Of a stretch of 64,000 nucleotides of DNA, positions 44,896 through 54,208 are shown one piece after another (positions within the stretch are counted from its first letter, which is position 1; each line of letters begins with the position of its first letter). The notes under the pieces were generated by a model. It was not told where the DNA came from and searched no databases. It was given only the letters and a program-made list of their open reading frames with translations. Source of the DNA: Sapientia aquatica (GTDB taxonomy: Bacteria > Pseudomonadota > Gammaproteobacteria > Burkholderiales > Burkholderiaceae_D); assembly GCF_004358105.1 (NCBI RefSeq), contig NZ_SMYL01000006.1:62001-126000 (forward strand), given 5' to 3'. The position numbers and the translations under genes are program-made.

Positions 44896-44997
44896 AATTG
44901 CGTTTTAAATTATTAGAAAAGTTCCCTCCAAGTTGTGAGGCAACAACAATAATTGTAAACTTGTGTTACTTCTAGCACTATTTTACAAAACGCAATT
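44896..44997. repeat. 11-bp inverted repeats enclosing 80 bp
   Basis: AATTGCGTTTT (44896-44906) and AAAACGCAATT (44987-44997) are perfect inverted copies, bounding an A/T-rich 80-bp stretch between the minE terminator and the response-regulator gene. No flanking target duplication was recognised. It could be a long-range RNA stem, paired operator sites, or the ends of a vanished small element. Confidence 0.35.
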
Positions 44998-45052
44998 CGT
45001 CATTTAATCCATTTAAAAAAGCTCGTTTACCATTTCACCTAGAAGCTCAATT

Positions 45053-45075
45053 GCGCGCATGTCTGGCATGCGCGC
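45053..45075. promoter_or_regulatory. GC-rich hairpin in the leader of the response-regulator gene
   Basis: GCGCGCATG and CATGCGCGC form a perfect 9-bp stem with a TCTGG loop, 45 bp before the response-regulator ATG. There is no U-tract. A 5'-leader structure or protein-binding palindrome is possible. Confidence 0.4.
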
Positions 45076-45119
45076 CCCCAGTAACCTTGTGAATTTTATA
45101 CAGCTTTCAGGTAACCATT

Positions 45120-45809
45120 ATGAGAATTGCCGTACTTGATGACGATACCAATTTATTGGAATTAGTCAGCACCATCCTAAATTCGGCTGGACATTCCGTT
45201 CATCCGTTTAACAGCGGCAAAGACATGCTGCATAACTTGCGGCGCGACAGCTACGACATGCTAATCCTTGATTGGCAAGTACCCGATTTGAACGGGACTG
45301 AAGTCATGCATTGGGTGCGCGAAAAGCTGCCCGCTAATCTGCCAATTCTGTTCATGACTAGTCGCTCAGGTGAAGACGACATCGTCGCCGGACTCGCCGC
45401 GGGAGCTGATGATTACATGATTAAACCAATCCGCCGGGGCGAATTGGTTGCTCGTGTTCAAGCACTTTTGCGTCGCGCTTATCCCAACCAACATATGCCA
45501 GAACATCTCGAATTTGGCCAATATGTATTCGAAACGCGTTCTGCTCGTTTGACGATTGCCGGCGAATTAGTCGAGCTCACGCAAAAGGAATTTGACTTGG
45601 CATTGCTGTTGTTCCGCAATCTTGGCCGACCACTTTCGCGCGCTTATATTCTTGAGGCAGTTTGGTCTCGCGACATCGAAATTCCGTCGCGAACCATGGA
45701 TACCCATATCTCCCGAGTCCGTAGTAAATTGCATTTACGTCCTGAAAATGGCTTCCGACTTGCACCGGTATACAGCTACGGATATCGCCTGGAACAAATG
45801 GGAAGTTAA
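45120..45809 (+). CDS. OmpR-family two-component response regulator
   Basis: A 229-residue regulator. The receiver domain has the acidic pocket LDDDTN (residues 6-11), the phospho-acceptor Asp51 in LILDWQVPD, Ser/Thr in FMTSRSG and Lys102 in YMIKPIRRGEL. The C-terminal winged helix (FGQYVFETRSARLTIAGELV, RTMDTHISRVRSKLHL, SYGYRLEQ) binds DNA. The likely partner is the CHASE2 kinase two genes downstream. A decayed copy of its own C-terminus follows at 45861-45906. Confidence 0.9.
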   Translation: MRIAVLDDDTNLLELVSTILNSAGHSVHPFNSGKDMLHNLRRDSYDMLILDWQVPDLNGTEVMHWVREKLPANLPILFMTSRSGEDDIVAGLAAGADDYMIKPIRRGELVARVQALLRRAYPNQHMPEHLEFGQYVFETRSARLTIAGELVELTQKEFDLALLLFRNLGRPLSRAYILEAVWSRDIEIPSRTMDTHISRVRSKLHLRPENGFRLAPVYSYGYRLEQMGS

Positions 45810-45860
45810 CCCCGCCAATTCGACCTAAAACAGCATAAAACCACGGTCCGACCCCATATT

Positions 45861-45906
45861 GCACCTATTTAAAGTTACTGCTATCGTTTAGAACAAGTGT
45901 GAAGTC
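45861..45906 (+). pseudogene. Remnant of a second response-regulator C-terminus
   Basis: Read in frame, this stretch gives API-stop-SYCYRLEQV-stop, matching APVYSYGYRLEQM at the end of the intact regulator upstream. By hand alignment about 33 of 46 bases are the same as the 3' end of that gene. The Tyr codon has become TAA. Upstream similarity (about 45813-45860) is weak. It looks like the leftover of a tandem duplication or of a deleted paralogue. Confidence 0.5.
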
Positions 45907-45976
45907 CGCGCTACGGATTCGGCATTACCCATGCTGAATATTTGTAAGATGCATTTGTCACCGACTAAGAGATGGT

Positions 45977-47644
45977 ATGTTTTCGATCAATACGTTCAAA
46001 CGGATTTGTTTTTTTGCTGCAATTAGTTTTTGTCTTGAATCAGGTGCCCAACAACCTGGCGAAGTTTCGATTGGCAGTAACGCGATTACTTATTACGCCC
46101 AACAAGGCGACACGTTAATTTCAATTGCTAATAAATATACTGAAAAGAGCAGTAATTGGATCAGCATTGGCAAACTCAACAAGATCGCCAATGACCGTGC
46201 CATTCCAATCAGGACTGGCATTACCATCCCCTTTAATTTACTACGCGAATTACCAATCCAAGCAAAAGTGATTGCCTACGCCGGGCAATCCACCGTTGGG
46301 CTAGATCCAACGAGCGCGCAAGCTGTCGCGGTCGGCGCCGTGGTACGTGAAGGCACAATAATTACCACCTCCAAGAACGGCTTTGTCACACTAGAATTGC
46401 CCGACAATTCACGCATCTCGATTCCATCCAATAGCCAAATCAAACTCTCCAAACTGCGCGCTACCCAATACGCTAACAGCCCCAAGACCGAATTAACCTT
46501 GCTGGCTGGCCGGGTTGAATCCACGGTGAGTTCCTTGAAAACCAATAATGGTCGCTTTGAAGTGCACTCGCCTTTGGCAATCGCTGGAGTACGTGGCACG
46601 CACTTTCGGGTTGATGTGAGCGACGCTCATGTCGCCAACGAAGTGCTAGAAGGAAATGTTGCTGTTGGGCAAACCGCGCATCCCAACGCGCTATCGTTAG
46701 CAGCGGGCAAAGGCAATATCATCGACGCCAAATCGGTCGGAGCGAGCGTTGATTTGTTAGCCGCTCCAAAACTGGTCGGCAATTTTGCTTTGCAAGAACG
46801 GATTTTGGTAAAGTTTGACGCGGAAAATAATGCCCTCGCCAAATCCTATCGGGCGCAAATTGCCTTGGATGACAAAGCCCAAAATCTGATCCAAGAAAAT
46901 CTGTTTACCGAGCCGCACTTTAAGTTTTCCAACTTAGACGATGGCAATTATTTTTTGCGTGTCACCGCCATTGATGCCAATGGTTTAGAAGGCTTGCCTA
47001 GCGTTGTCCCATTCAAACTCAAAGCCCATCCCGAGCCGCCGTTTAACATCGCGCCGAAGAAAAAATTACGCGCACAACAAGTTGATTTCTCTTGGAGCGA
47101 AGCCGCTAATGCTACTGGCTACCATTTACAAGTTGCCAGCGACGAGCAATTCGCGCATCTACTGATTGATCAAGCCACCTTGAGCGACCATCAATTTACG
47201 ACGACTGAACTTCCAGTCGGAACATTCTTCTGGCGGGTCGCCACCATTGCCACTAAAAATGGAACGCAAGATCACGGCCCGTTTGGCGACGCCGATAAAG
47301 TGCAACTATTAGCTCCGGCCGCTGGCTTGCCGCCAGTTACCGATCAAGGTGGTTCCGAAATTAGTTTTAGTTGGGCTTCAGAACCAGGACAAACCTTTGT
47401 CTTGCAAATGAGCGATGATACCGACTTCAAACACATTTTGATTAATCAAAAACTCGCCGCGCCTGAATACCAACTCGCTCGCCCAAGCGCTGGAACCTAT
47501 TATTTGCGCGTTCAAGCCATTGACGCCGATGGCTATGTTGGCGCTTTTTCTGGGACGCAAAAATTCACGGTTTTTAGTCGATTAATGAGCACCGACGGCA
47601 CCCCAGTCAATAGCGCCGCCGGCGTGGTTCGAACCAACTTTTGA
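45977..47644 (+). CDS. Secreted LysM / FecR-domain protein with repeated beta-sandwich modules
   Basis: A 555-residue exported protein. After a signal peptide (ending near LESGAQ) come a LysM domain (ITYYAQQGDTLISIANKYTE, about residues 35-85) that may bind peptidoglycan, then a FecR domain (VREGTIITTSKNGFVTLELP; SPLAIAGVRGTHFRVDV, about 115-230). The C-terminal half has two to three similar fibronectin-III-like modules, with repeated FFWRV/YYLRV/YFLRV strands and endings such as AIDANGLEG and AIDADGYVG. No enzymatic motif is seen. It lies between a response-regulator gene and a CHASE2 kinase gene, suggesting a sensory or cell-envelope partner for the kinase. Confidence 0.85.
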   Translation: MFSINTFKRICFFAAISFCLESGAQQPGEVSIGSNAITYYAQQGDTLISIANKYTEKSSNWISIGKLNKIANDRAIPIRTGITIPFNLLRELPIQAKVIAYAGQSTVGLDPTSAQAVAVGAVVREGTIITTSKNGFVTLELPDNSRISIPSNSQIKLSKLRATQYANSPKTELTLLAGRVESTVSSLKTNNGRFEVHSPLAIAGVRGTHFRVDVSDAHVANEVLEGNVAVGQTAHPNALSLAAGKGNIIDAKSVGASVDLLAAPKLVGNFALQERILVKFDAENNALAKSYRAQIALDDKAQNLIQENLFTEPHFKFSNLDDGNYFLRVTAIDANGLEGLPSVVPFKLKAHPEPPFNIAPKKKLRAQQVDFSWSEAANATGYHLQVASDEQFAHLLIDQATLSDHQFTTTELPVGTFFWRVATIATKNGTQDHGPFGDADKVQLLAPAAGLPPVTDQGGSEISFSWASEPGQTFVLQMSDDTDFKHILINQKLAAPEYQLARPSAGTYYLRVQAIDADGYVGAFSGTQKFTVFSRLMSTDGTPVNSAAGVVRTNF

Positions 47645-47716
47645 TGTGACATGAACCGTCCGTAGCTTCTTTTAACCCTTCATTTGCTTTGAAAAACAGA
47701 GGATTTTATCGCCACC

Positions 47717-50137
47717 ATGAAATCCGCTTATCCCAACCAGTCGCCGCAACATATGCAACACATCGTTCGCTACGAATGGTTGGTGTTGATATCTGCCTTA
47801 GTCGTGCTAGCCGCAATATTGGGCTATCACAATGGCTTAGGCCGACTTGATTTGGTGATGTATGACCAAGCAATCCAACTCAATCACCAAACGCCGCGTA
47901 ACGATATCGTGATCGTCGCCATCGATGATTACAGTATCGCGCAGCTCGGTAAATGGCCCTGGCCGCGCGAGCTGCACGCCAAGTTATTTGAAAAAATCAA
48001 TCAGGCTAAACCTAGCTCGGTTGGTTTTGATGTGCTGCTCGACGAACCGGACGGCAGCGCAAATTCTGGTGGCACGAGTAATGCCGACATGGATCTAGCG
48101 AATGCCATTGCACAAAACAAAGTCACCGTTTTGCCGATCACACTCGAAAATGCCGGAGCGGGATTATCCTTATCTAAACCGCTGCCCGCGATGCAAGCCG
48201 CCGCGCATAGTTTGGGACACATTAATCTGGAAGTTGATTCAGATGGTTTTGCACGCAGCATTTTTTTGAATGAAGGACAGCCGGGACAATGGTGGCCCCA
48301 TTTTAGTTTGGCGCTATACAACATCATTAAGCTTCGCGCGGCCGGCGACACTTCGCACATCAATGCCAAACACCACGCGCAGATAGATCAAACTACCGCC
48401 GATGGCTGGCTGCGCGACGCACAATTTCATATTCCGTTTTACGGCAATCAAGGCACGTTCAAATCCGTTCCCTATGTCGCGGTTTTGCGCGGCGAAGTCC
48501 CTGCACAATTTTTAGCGGGTAAAAATATTCTGATCGGCGCAACGGCTACCGGCATGGCCGACGCCTTTCCAACGCCGGCCTCGGGTTCCGATGGCGCGAT
48601 GCCGGGGATTGAGATTAACGCCAATATTTTGGCTAGCTTGTTAGACGGACGCTCAATTGTGTTTGCCGCCGCTTGGCAAACCGCACTGCTGTCGACCATC
48701 CCGATTATTCTCGCGCTGCTATCGTATTTACTGCTCTCGCCGCGCTTGGCGTTGATTTGTTTGGCTGTTTTGTTTTTCCTCACCTTAACGGTGAGTTACA
48801 TGGCATTAACTGCGGGATTTTGGATTCCACCGAGTGCATCCTTAATCGTTTTATTAATCTCTTATCCATTATGGAGTTGGCGAAGGCTTGAAGCCGCAAT
48901 ACGTTATTTAAATATTGAATTCATTCGACTTAATCAAGAACCCAATTTATTACCTGAAATTAACCCTGCTCAAGCAAGCACAATTCAGCGTCCCTTATTT
49001 ATCGATTCGTTAGCTCAAAGGATTACATCGATGGAAATTGCCGCTCAACGCGTACGCGATCTACGCCAATTTGTTACCGACAGCTTGCAAAGCTTACCCG
49101 ATGCCACATTAGTGACCAGTATTGAAGGACTCGTGATTCTGGCGAACCAACCAGCTGAAACGTTTTTTTCAAGCCTAGGCATCAAGGCCGTTAAGGATGC
49201 GCTGTTGCCCTATTTGTTTTCTAATATGCTGCAACCTCACCCGGTGGAGCAATCCGCTAATAACACGTTTAGTTGGTGGGATTTATTGGATTTAAAACAA
49301 GTGGAAATCATGCGCAATGGGATCGAAGTGACCGACACCTTAGGCCGCAACTTAATCATTAAAAGTGCGCCGTGCACCAACAGCGCCAAAGAACACATCG
49401 GCTGGATTGTTGGCATTGTTGATATTTCCACCATACGCCGCGCCGAACGCACGCGGGACGAATCGTTGCGTTTTATTTCACACGATATGCGCGCGCCACA
49501 GGCGTCGATTCTGGCTTTGCTGGAATTGCAACAAGAGCCCGATTCCGCCCTGCCGCAAGAAGAATTCTTGGAACGCATCCGTAAAGCGTCGCAAATCACC
49601 TTGGGCTTAGCCGACAATTTTGTCCAACTCGCGCGCGCTGAAGGGCAAAACTATCAGCTTGAAGTGGTCAATACTGAAGATATTCTGCTCGATGCGTGCG
49701 ACGATATGTGGAGTCTGGCGAAAGAAAAGAACATTAAGATTAATACCGAACTTCCCGGCGAAGAAATGTTAATTCATGTCAGCCGTTCACTAATGACGCG
49801 GGTATTCACCAATTTGCTATCCAATGCCATCAAATATAGTCCAGAGAATTCGGAGGTCACCGTTACGGCCGAAAAAAAGCTGGAGTTCTTGAACGACCGC
49901 GTAGTCATTCACATAGCCGATCAAGGCTATGGCATTGCGTGGACCGATCAAGCCAAATTGTTTCAACGTTTTCAACGCTTTGTTGGGGTAAATCAACCCA
50001 AGAGCGATGGAGTGGGCCTAGGATTGGTGTTTGTTAAATCGGTCTTGGATCGGCATCGCGCCTCAATCAGCTTTGTTAGTAAGCCCAATGAAGGAACTAC
50101 TTTCACTATTAGCATTCCGGCCTATTATGAAAGCTAG
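47717..50137 (+). CDS. CHASE2-domain sensor histidine kinase
   Basis: An 806-residue membrane kinase. A transmembrane segment near residue 25-42 precedes a large extracytoplasmic CHASE2 domain (DLVMYDQAIQL, PRNDIVIVAIDDYSIAQLG, GFDVLLDEPDG; about 45-310), then three further transmembrane segments (about 315-395), a PAS-like linker, a HisKA domain with the phospho-acceptor His near 588 (FISHDMRAPQ) and an HATPase domain (NLLSNAIKYSP, IADQGYGIAW, SDGVGLGLVFVK). The stimulus is unknown. The regulator and LysM/FecR genes just upstream are probable partners; CHASE2-FecR pairings are frequent in betaproteobacteria. Confidence 0.92.
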   Translation: MKSAYPNQSPQHMQHIVRYEWLVLISALVVLAAILGYHNGLGRLDLVMYDQAIQLNHQTPRNDIVIVAIDDYSIAQLGKWPWPRELHAKLFEKINQAKPSSVGFDVLLDEPDGSANSGGTSNADMDLANAIAQNKVTVLPITLENAGAGLSLSKPLPAMQAAAHSLGHINLEVDSDGFARSIFLNEGQPGQWWPHFSLALYNIIKLRAAGDTSHINAKHHAQIDQTTADGWLRDAQFHIPFYGNQGTFKSVPYVAVLRGEVPAQFLAGKNILIGATATGMADAFPTPASGSDGAMPGIEINANILASLLDGRSIVFAAAWQTALLSTIPIILALLSYLLLSPRLALICLAVLFFLTLTVSYMALTAGFWIPPSASLIVLLISYPLWSWRRLEAAIRYLNIEFIRLNQEPNLLPEINPAQASTIQRPLFIDSLAQRITSMEIAAQRVRDLRQFVTDSLQSLPDATLVTSIEGLVILANQPAETFFSSLGIKAVKDALLPYLFSNMLQPHPVEQSANNTFSWWDLLDLKQVEIMRNGIEVTDTLGRNLIIKSAPCTNSAKEHIGWIVGIVDISTIRRAERTRDESLRFISHDMRAPQASILALLELQQEPDSALPQEEFLERIRKASQITLGLADNFVQLARAEGQNYQLEVVNTEDILLDACDDMWSLAKEKNIKINTELPGEEMLIHVSRSLMTRVFTNLLSNAIKYSPENSEVTVTAEKKLEFLNDRVVIHIADQGYGIAWTDQAKLFQRFQRFVGVNQPKSDGVGLGLVFVKSVLDRHRASISFVSKPNEGTTFTISIPAYYES

Positions 50138-50160
50138 AATCAAATCCATAGTAAGCGCGT

Positions 50161-50166
50161 TATAAT
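50161..50166 (+). promoter_or_regulatory. -10 box for hemA
   Basis: A perfect TATAAT 23 bp after the CHASE2 kinase stop and 74 bp before the hemA ATG. No convincing -35 sits 16-18 bp upstream. It supports a separate promoter for the hemA-prfA-dsbB-prmC run. Confidence 0.4.
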
Positions 50167-50240
50167 AGCGAGCTGAAAAAAGTTCCATTTTCACTCGCAA
50201 ATCATCGCGCTAATTCACTTCCGTCAATTCATTAAATTAA

Positions 50241-51521
50241 ATGCAACTGCTCGCTGTTGGCCTTAATCACACCACTGCCCCTGTCGCCTTGCGCGAAAAG
50301 GTGGCGTTTGCGCCGGATAAAATCGGCCAAGCGGTGTTGGCTGCGCGTCAATTTTTACTGCGCGATGCGCTTAACAATACGAGCACCGCTGAGGCAGCTA
50401 TTTTATCGACCTGCAATCGTACCGAGCTATACGCTGCTTGCAAAATGGATAATCCATTGGATGCCGCAGCCCATTTTTTAGCCGACTACCACCAACTGCC
50501 TTACGCCGATTTGCGCCCGCATTTGTACAGCCTGCCGCAAGACGGCGCAGTGCGTCATGCATTTCGTGTCGCGTCTGGACTTGATTCAATGGTGTTGGGC
50601 GAGCCGCAAATTTTGGGGCAGCTCAAAGACGCAGTGCGTCAGTCGGATGAAGTTGGTGGCTTGGGTACGTATCTGCATCAATTATTTCAACGCACGTTCT
50701 CGGTGGCTAAAGAAGTGCGTAGCACGACCGAGATCGGCGCGCACAGCGTTTCAATGGCCGCCGCAGCCGTGCGCTTAGCGCAGCGGATCTTTGACAATAT
50801 CGCGGATCAACATGTGCTGTTCATCGGCGCAGGTGAAATGATCGAATTGTGCGCGACACATTTTGCGGCACAAAATCCACTGTCTATTACCATCGCCAAC
50901 CGCACCTTAGAACGCGGCGAAGCCCTGGCGCATCAATACAATGGTCGCGCCATCCGCTTGGCTGAGTTACCGGACCAGTTAGCGCAGTTTGATATTGTGA
51001 TTTCTTGCACCGCTTCGACCTTGCCTATCATCGGCTTAGGGTTGATGGAGCGTGCCATTAAGACCCGCCGCCATAAACCCATCTTTATGGTCGATTTAGC
51101 CGTACCACGCGATATTGAACCAGAAGTGGCGCGGCTTAACGACGTGTTTTTATACACGGTGGATGACTTAGGCAGCGTGGTACAAACCGGTTTAGATAAT
51201 CGTCAATCGGCAGTCGCTCAAGCCGAAGCAATTATCGAAACGCGGGTGCAGTCTTTCATGCATTGGATCGATGGCCGCGCTGTCGTGCCCGTGATTCAAG
51301 AGCTCAATGAAACCGGCGAAGCCTTGCGCTTAATGGAACTTGAACGCGCCCGCCGCATGTTAGCCAAGGGCGACGATATTGAATTAGTCCTTGAAGCACT
51401 CTCCAAAGGTTTAACCGCTAAATTTTTGCATGGCTCGCAACAAGCCTTGCATCAAACCCACGGCGAACAACGCGCCCAAATCGCGGCCTTATTGCCGCAA
51501 CTATTCCGCAGCAAACGTTAG
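50241..51521 (+). CDS. hemA: Glutamyl-tRNA reductase HemA
   Basis: A 426-residue NADPH-dependent enzyme that makes glutamate-1-semialdehyde from Glu-tRNA, the first committed step of tetrapyrrole synthesis by the C5 route. The start [20 protein letters not shown], the catalytic Cys in [11 protein letters not shown], and [16 protein letters not shown] are diagnostic. The NADPH domain includes [12 protein letters not shown], and the C-terminal dimerisation helix ends the protein. It heads the hemA-prfA order typical of proteobacteria. Confidence 0.97.
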   Translation: MQLLAVGLNHTTAPVALREKVAFAPDKIGQAVLAARQFLLRDALNNTSTAEAAILSTCNRTELYAACKMDNPLDAAAHFLADYHQLPYADLRPHLYSLPQDGAVRHAFRVASGLDSMVLGEPQILGQLKDAVRQSDEVGGLGTYLHQLFQRTFSVAKEVRSTTEIGAHSVSMAAAAVRLAQRIFDNIADQHVLFIGAGEMIELCATHFAAQNPLSITIANRTLERGEALAHQYNGRAIRLAELPDQLAQFDIVISCTASTLPIIGLGLMERAIKTRRHKPIFMVDLAVPRDIEPEVARLNDVFLYTVDDLGSVVQTGLDNRQSAVAQAEAIIETRVQSFMHWIDGRAVVPVIQELNETGEALRLMELERARRMLAKGDDIELVLEALSKGLTAKFLHGSQQALHQTHGEQRAQIAALLPQLFRSKR

Positions 51522-51617
51522 CTAAGCTAACTGTCACCGCGCGCCAGATTATTCTGTTCGCGCTCAACTCTGCATTGCTATTTTTTTGTTTCGTTCTGTT
51601 ATATCAAAGGCCCAATC

Positions 51618-52697
51618 TTGAAACCTTCCATGCTTTCTAAACTCGACCATTTGGCCGAACGCTTAGTCGAGATCAATCAATTATTGATGCAAGAAGGTAG
51701 TACTTCCAACATGGACAACTACCGTAAGTTAAACCGCGAACATTCGGAATTAACGCCGGTCGTTGAGCTTTATCACCGCTATCAGCAAGCGCAAGTCGAT
51801 ATCGATTCAGCACAAGAAATGATGTCCGATCCAGACATGAAAGAATTCGCGCAAGAAGAAATCGTCAATGCCAAAGCAGTCATGGATAGCTTGGATGGCG
51901 AACTGCAAAAAATGCTACTCCCCAAAGACCCCAACGACGAGCGCAATATTATTTTGGAGATTCGCGCAGGTACCGGCGGCGATGAATCCGCCTTATTTTC
52001 AGGCGACTTATTACGCATGTACACCCGCTACGCCGAGCGCAATCGCTGGCAAGTTGAGATGATGTCGGAGTCACCTTCCGACTTGGGCGGTTACAAAGAA
52101 GTGATTATCCGCATCGCTGGTTTAGGCGCGTATTCCAAGTTGAAATTTGAATCCGGCGGCCATCGAGTGCAACGTGTTCCCGCTACCGAAACCCAAGGCC
52201 GGATTCACACGTCCGCCTGCACCGTAGCCGTTATGCCCGAAGCCGACGAACTCACCGACGTCGTAATCAACAATGCTGATTTACGCATCGATACTTTCCG
52301 CGCATCGGGTGCGGGCGGGCAGCACATTAACAAAACCGATTCCGCGGTGCGTTTAACTCACATCCCAACCGGCATCGTGGTTGAATGCCAAGACGGACGC
52401 AGCCAACATCAAAATAAAGCCCAAGCCATGCGCGTGTTAGCCAGTCGCATCATGGACGGTCAATTACGCGAAAAACAAGCCAAGGAAGCCGCAACCCGCA
52501 AGAGCTTGATTGGTTCGGGCGACCGCAGTGAACGCATCCGCACCTACAATTTTCCGCAAGGCCGCATGACCGATCATCGAATTAATCTCACCTTATACAA
52601 ACTTGATTTTATAATGGACGGTGATTTGACCGAACTGACCAACGCTTTATTGGCCGAGCATCAAGCCGAATTATTAGCGCAGTTGGCGGACAATTAA
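51618..52697 (+). CDS. prfA: Peptide chain release factor 1
   Basis: A 359-residue class I release factor recognising UAG and UAA. The codon-recognition PxT motif appears as [15 protein letters not shown] and the catalytic GGQ is in [16 protein letters not shown] near residue 233. It appears to start at TTG: the first residues [12 protein letters not shown] align with MKPSIVAKLEAL of E. coli RF1, and an AAAGG site sits at proper distance. The ATG at 51630 would remove those four conserved residues. A weak start may keep synthesis low. prmC, which methylates the GGQ Gln, is two genes downstream. Confidence 0.95.
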   Translation: MKPSMLSKLDHLAERLVEINQLLMQEGSTSNMDNYRKLNREHSELTPVVELYHRYQQAQVDIDSAQEMMSDPDMKEFAQEEIVNAKAVMDSLDGELQKMLLPKDPNDERNIILEIRAGTGGDESALFSGDLLRMYTRYAERNRWQVEMMSESPSDLGGYKEVIIRIAGLGAYSKLKFESGGHRVQRVPATETQGRIHTSACTVAVMPEADELTDVVINNADLRIDTFRASGAGGQHINKTDSAVRLTHIPTGIVVECQDGRSQHQNKAQAMRVLASRIMDGQLREKQAKEAATRKSLIGSGDRSERIRTYNFPQGRMTDHRINLTLYKLDFIMDGDLTELTNALLAEHQAELLAQLADN

Positions 52698-52776
52698 CTA
52701 GCCTGTGAGATGATCTCAACGGCTTCCTAACTCGTTGTTAGCATCCAATTCTCTATTGAACTTATTAAGGTCGTTT

Positions 52777-53277
52777 ATGAAAAAATTCAAGATTGCTTTA
52801 GTCATTACCGCCTTAGCCAGCTTAGCGCTGATCGGTGCGGCTTTGTATTTCCAAATCGTTGAACGCATGCTGCCCTGCCCTTTGTGCGTAATTCAACGTT
52901 ACGCCTTTATCGTGATTGCCATCGGTAGCTTGATTGCCGTATCCGGCTCCAACACCGCCCGTAAAATTGGTTGCAGCCTCGGCATATACGCGGGCATCAC
53001 CGGCGCGGGTGTGGCCTTGCATCAGTTGTATGTAATCGCCCATCCAGAAATTCGCTGCGGGATTGATCCGGTTCAAACTGCGGTCAATAATTTGCCGTTT
53101 GCGGACTGGATTCCGACTTTATTCTTGGCCGAAGGAATGTGCGGGACACCATATGATCCAATCTTGGGCTTATCGATTCCACAGTGGTCGTTGACTTGGT
53201 TTGTGGTGTTTACCATGGTGTTGTTGGTTGTGCTGTTCAAAGGCAAACCAGTCGCTACGACCAACTCAGCGCAATAA
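52777..53277 (+). CDS. dsbB: Disulfide bond formation protein DsbB
   Basis: A 166-residue inner-membrane quinone reductase that re-oxidises DsbA. Four transmembrane segments are seen. The first Cys pair is in MLPCPLCVIQRYAF (C-x-x-C) and the second pair is in HPEIRCGIDPVQ and AEGMCGTPYDP, as in the family. The ATG at 52777 follows TTAAGG; an in-frame TTG at 52735 is less likely. It sits between prfA and prmC, an insertion relative to the usual prfA-prmC order. Confidence 0.93.
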   Translation: MKKFKIALVITALASLALIGAALYFQIVERMLPCPLCVIQRYAFIVIAIGSLIAVSGSNTARKIGCSLGIYAGITGAGVALHQLYVIAHPEIRCGIDPVQTAVNNLPFADWIPTLFLAEGMCGTPYDPILGLSIPQWSLTWFVVFTMVLLVVLFKGKPVATTNSAQ

Positions 53278-53283
53278 CTCTTC

Positions 53284-54108
53284 ATGTCCAACAGCATCGC
53301 CAATCTGTTATCCAACCAAGGAATTGGTGCTGCTTTGCCGATGTTAGAACGGCGCATGTTGGTCATGCATGCGCTTAACAAAACGCGCGTCGAACTCATT
53401 ACCCAAGCGGACTACGAATTAAGCGAGCAAGAATTCCACATCGTCCAAACCTTATTTGAACGACGCAACCAAGGTGAGCCGGTAGCGTATATTTTGGGCC
53501 AGCGTGAATTTTTTGGCTTAGATTTGCGCGTGACAAAGGACGTTTTAATTCCCCGCCCCGATACCGAATTACTCGTCGAATTAAGTCTGAAATTTGCCCC
53601 ACCCAACTCTGAGTTGCTTGATGTAGGCACCGGTTCTGGCGCTATTGCTATAGCAGTCGCCCATCAACGGCCTGATCTTTCAGTGTGGGCTGCGGATATC
53701 AGCGCTGCAGCATTGGAGGTAGCTCGTACCAACGCTGACACGCATCGATGCAAAATTACATTTATCGAGAGCGATTGGTATAACAATTTACCAACTCATC
53801 AGTGGCACACCATTGTGTCTAATCCGCCTTACATCGTCGCTAATGACAGTCATTTATTCCAAGGCGATTTGCGCTTTGAACCGATCAGTGCGTTGACCGA
53901 TCACGGTGACGGACTAAGCGCCTACCGCGCGTTGATCGCTGGTGCTGTTATTCGATTACACGCTGGTGGCTGGCTGTTGTTTGAACACGGTTTCGATCAA
54001 GCAGAACCGGTCAGAGCTTTGCTGCATGCAGCCCAATTCCAACAAGTCCAAAGCTGGCGTGACTTGGCGGGTATCGAACGGGTATCGGGCGGCCAATTTA
54101 GTGCTTAG
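53284..54108 (+). CDS. prmC: Peptide chain release factor N5-glutamine methyltransferase PrmC
   Basis: A 274-residue SAM-dependent methyltransferase that modifies the GGQ glutamine of release factors. The N-terminal helical domain is followed by the SAM-binding motif LLDVGTGSGAIAIAVAHQRP and the catalytic IVSNPPYIV, which holds the Gln substrate. REFFGLDLRVTKDVLIPRPD precedes the SAM motif, as in PrmC. It lies 6 bp after dsbB. Its substrate RF1 is encoded two genes upstream. Confidence 0.95.
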   Translation: MSNSIANLLSNQGIGAALPMLERRMLVMHALNKTRVELITQADYELSEQEFHIVQTLFERRNQGEPVAYILGQREFFGLDLRVTKDVLIPRPDTELLVELSLKFAPPNSELLDVGTGSGAIAIAVAHQRPDLSVWAADISAAALEVARTNADTHRCKITFIESDWYNNLPTHQWHTIVSNPPYIVANDSHLFQGDLRFEPISALTDHGDGLSAYRALIAGAVIRLHAGGWLLFEHGFDQAEPVRALLHAAQFQQVQSWRDLAGIERVSGGQFSA

Positions 54109-54208
54109 TATGGGCTGCGGCGGACTAGGCACAACGTCACTAAAATTTCACACGAATTGAACGTTTTTCTTGTAAAGTGAGCATTCTTTTCACCGCTCAT
54201 TTTTTGTC

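Noticed and set aside
52706-52718. TGAGATGATCTCA palindrome between prfA and dsbB
   Set aside because: Short arms with a one-base centre in a 79-bp gap; no promoter or terminator context, so chance is likely.
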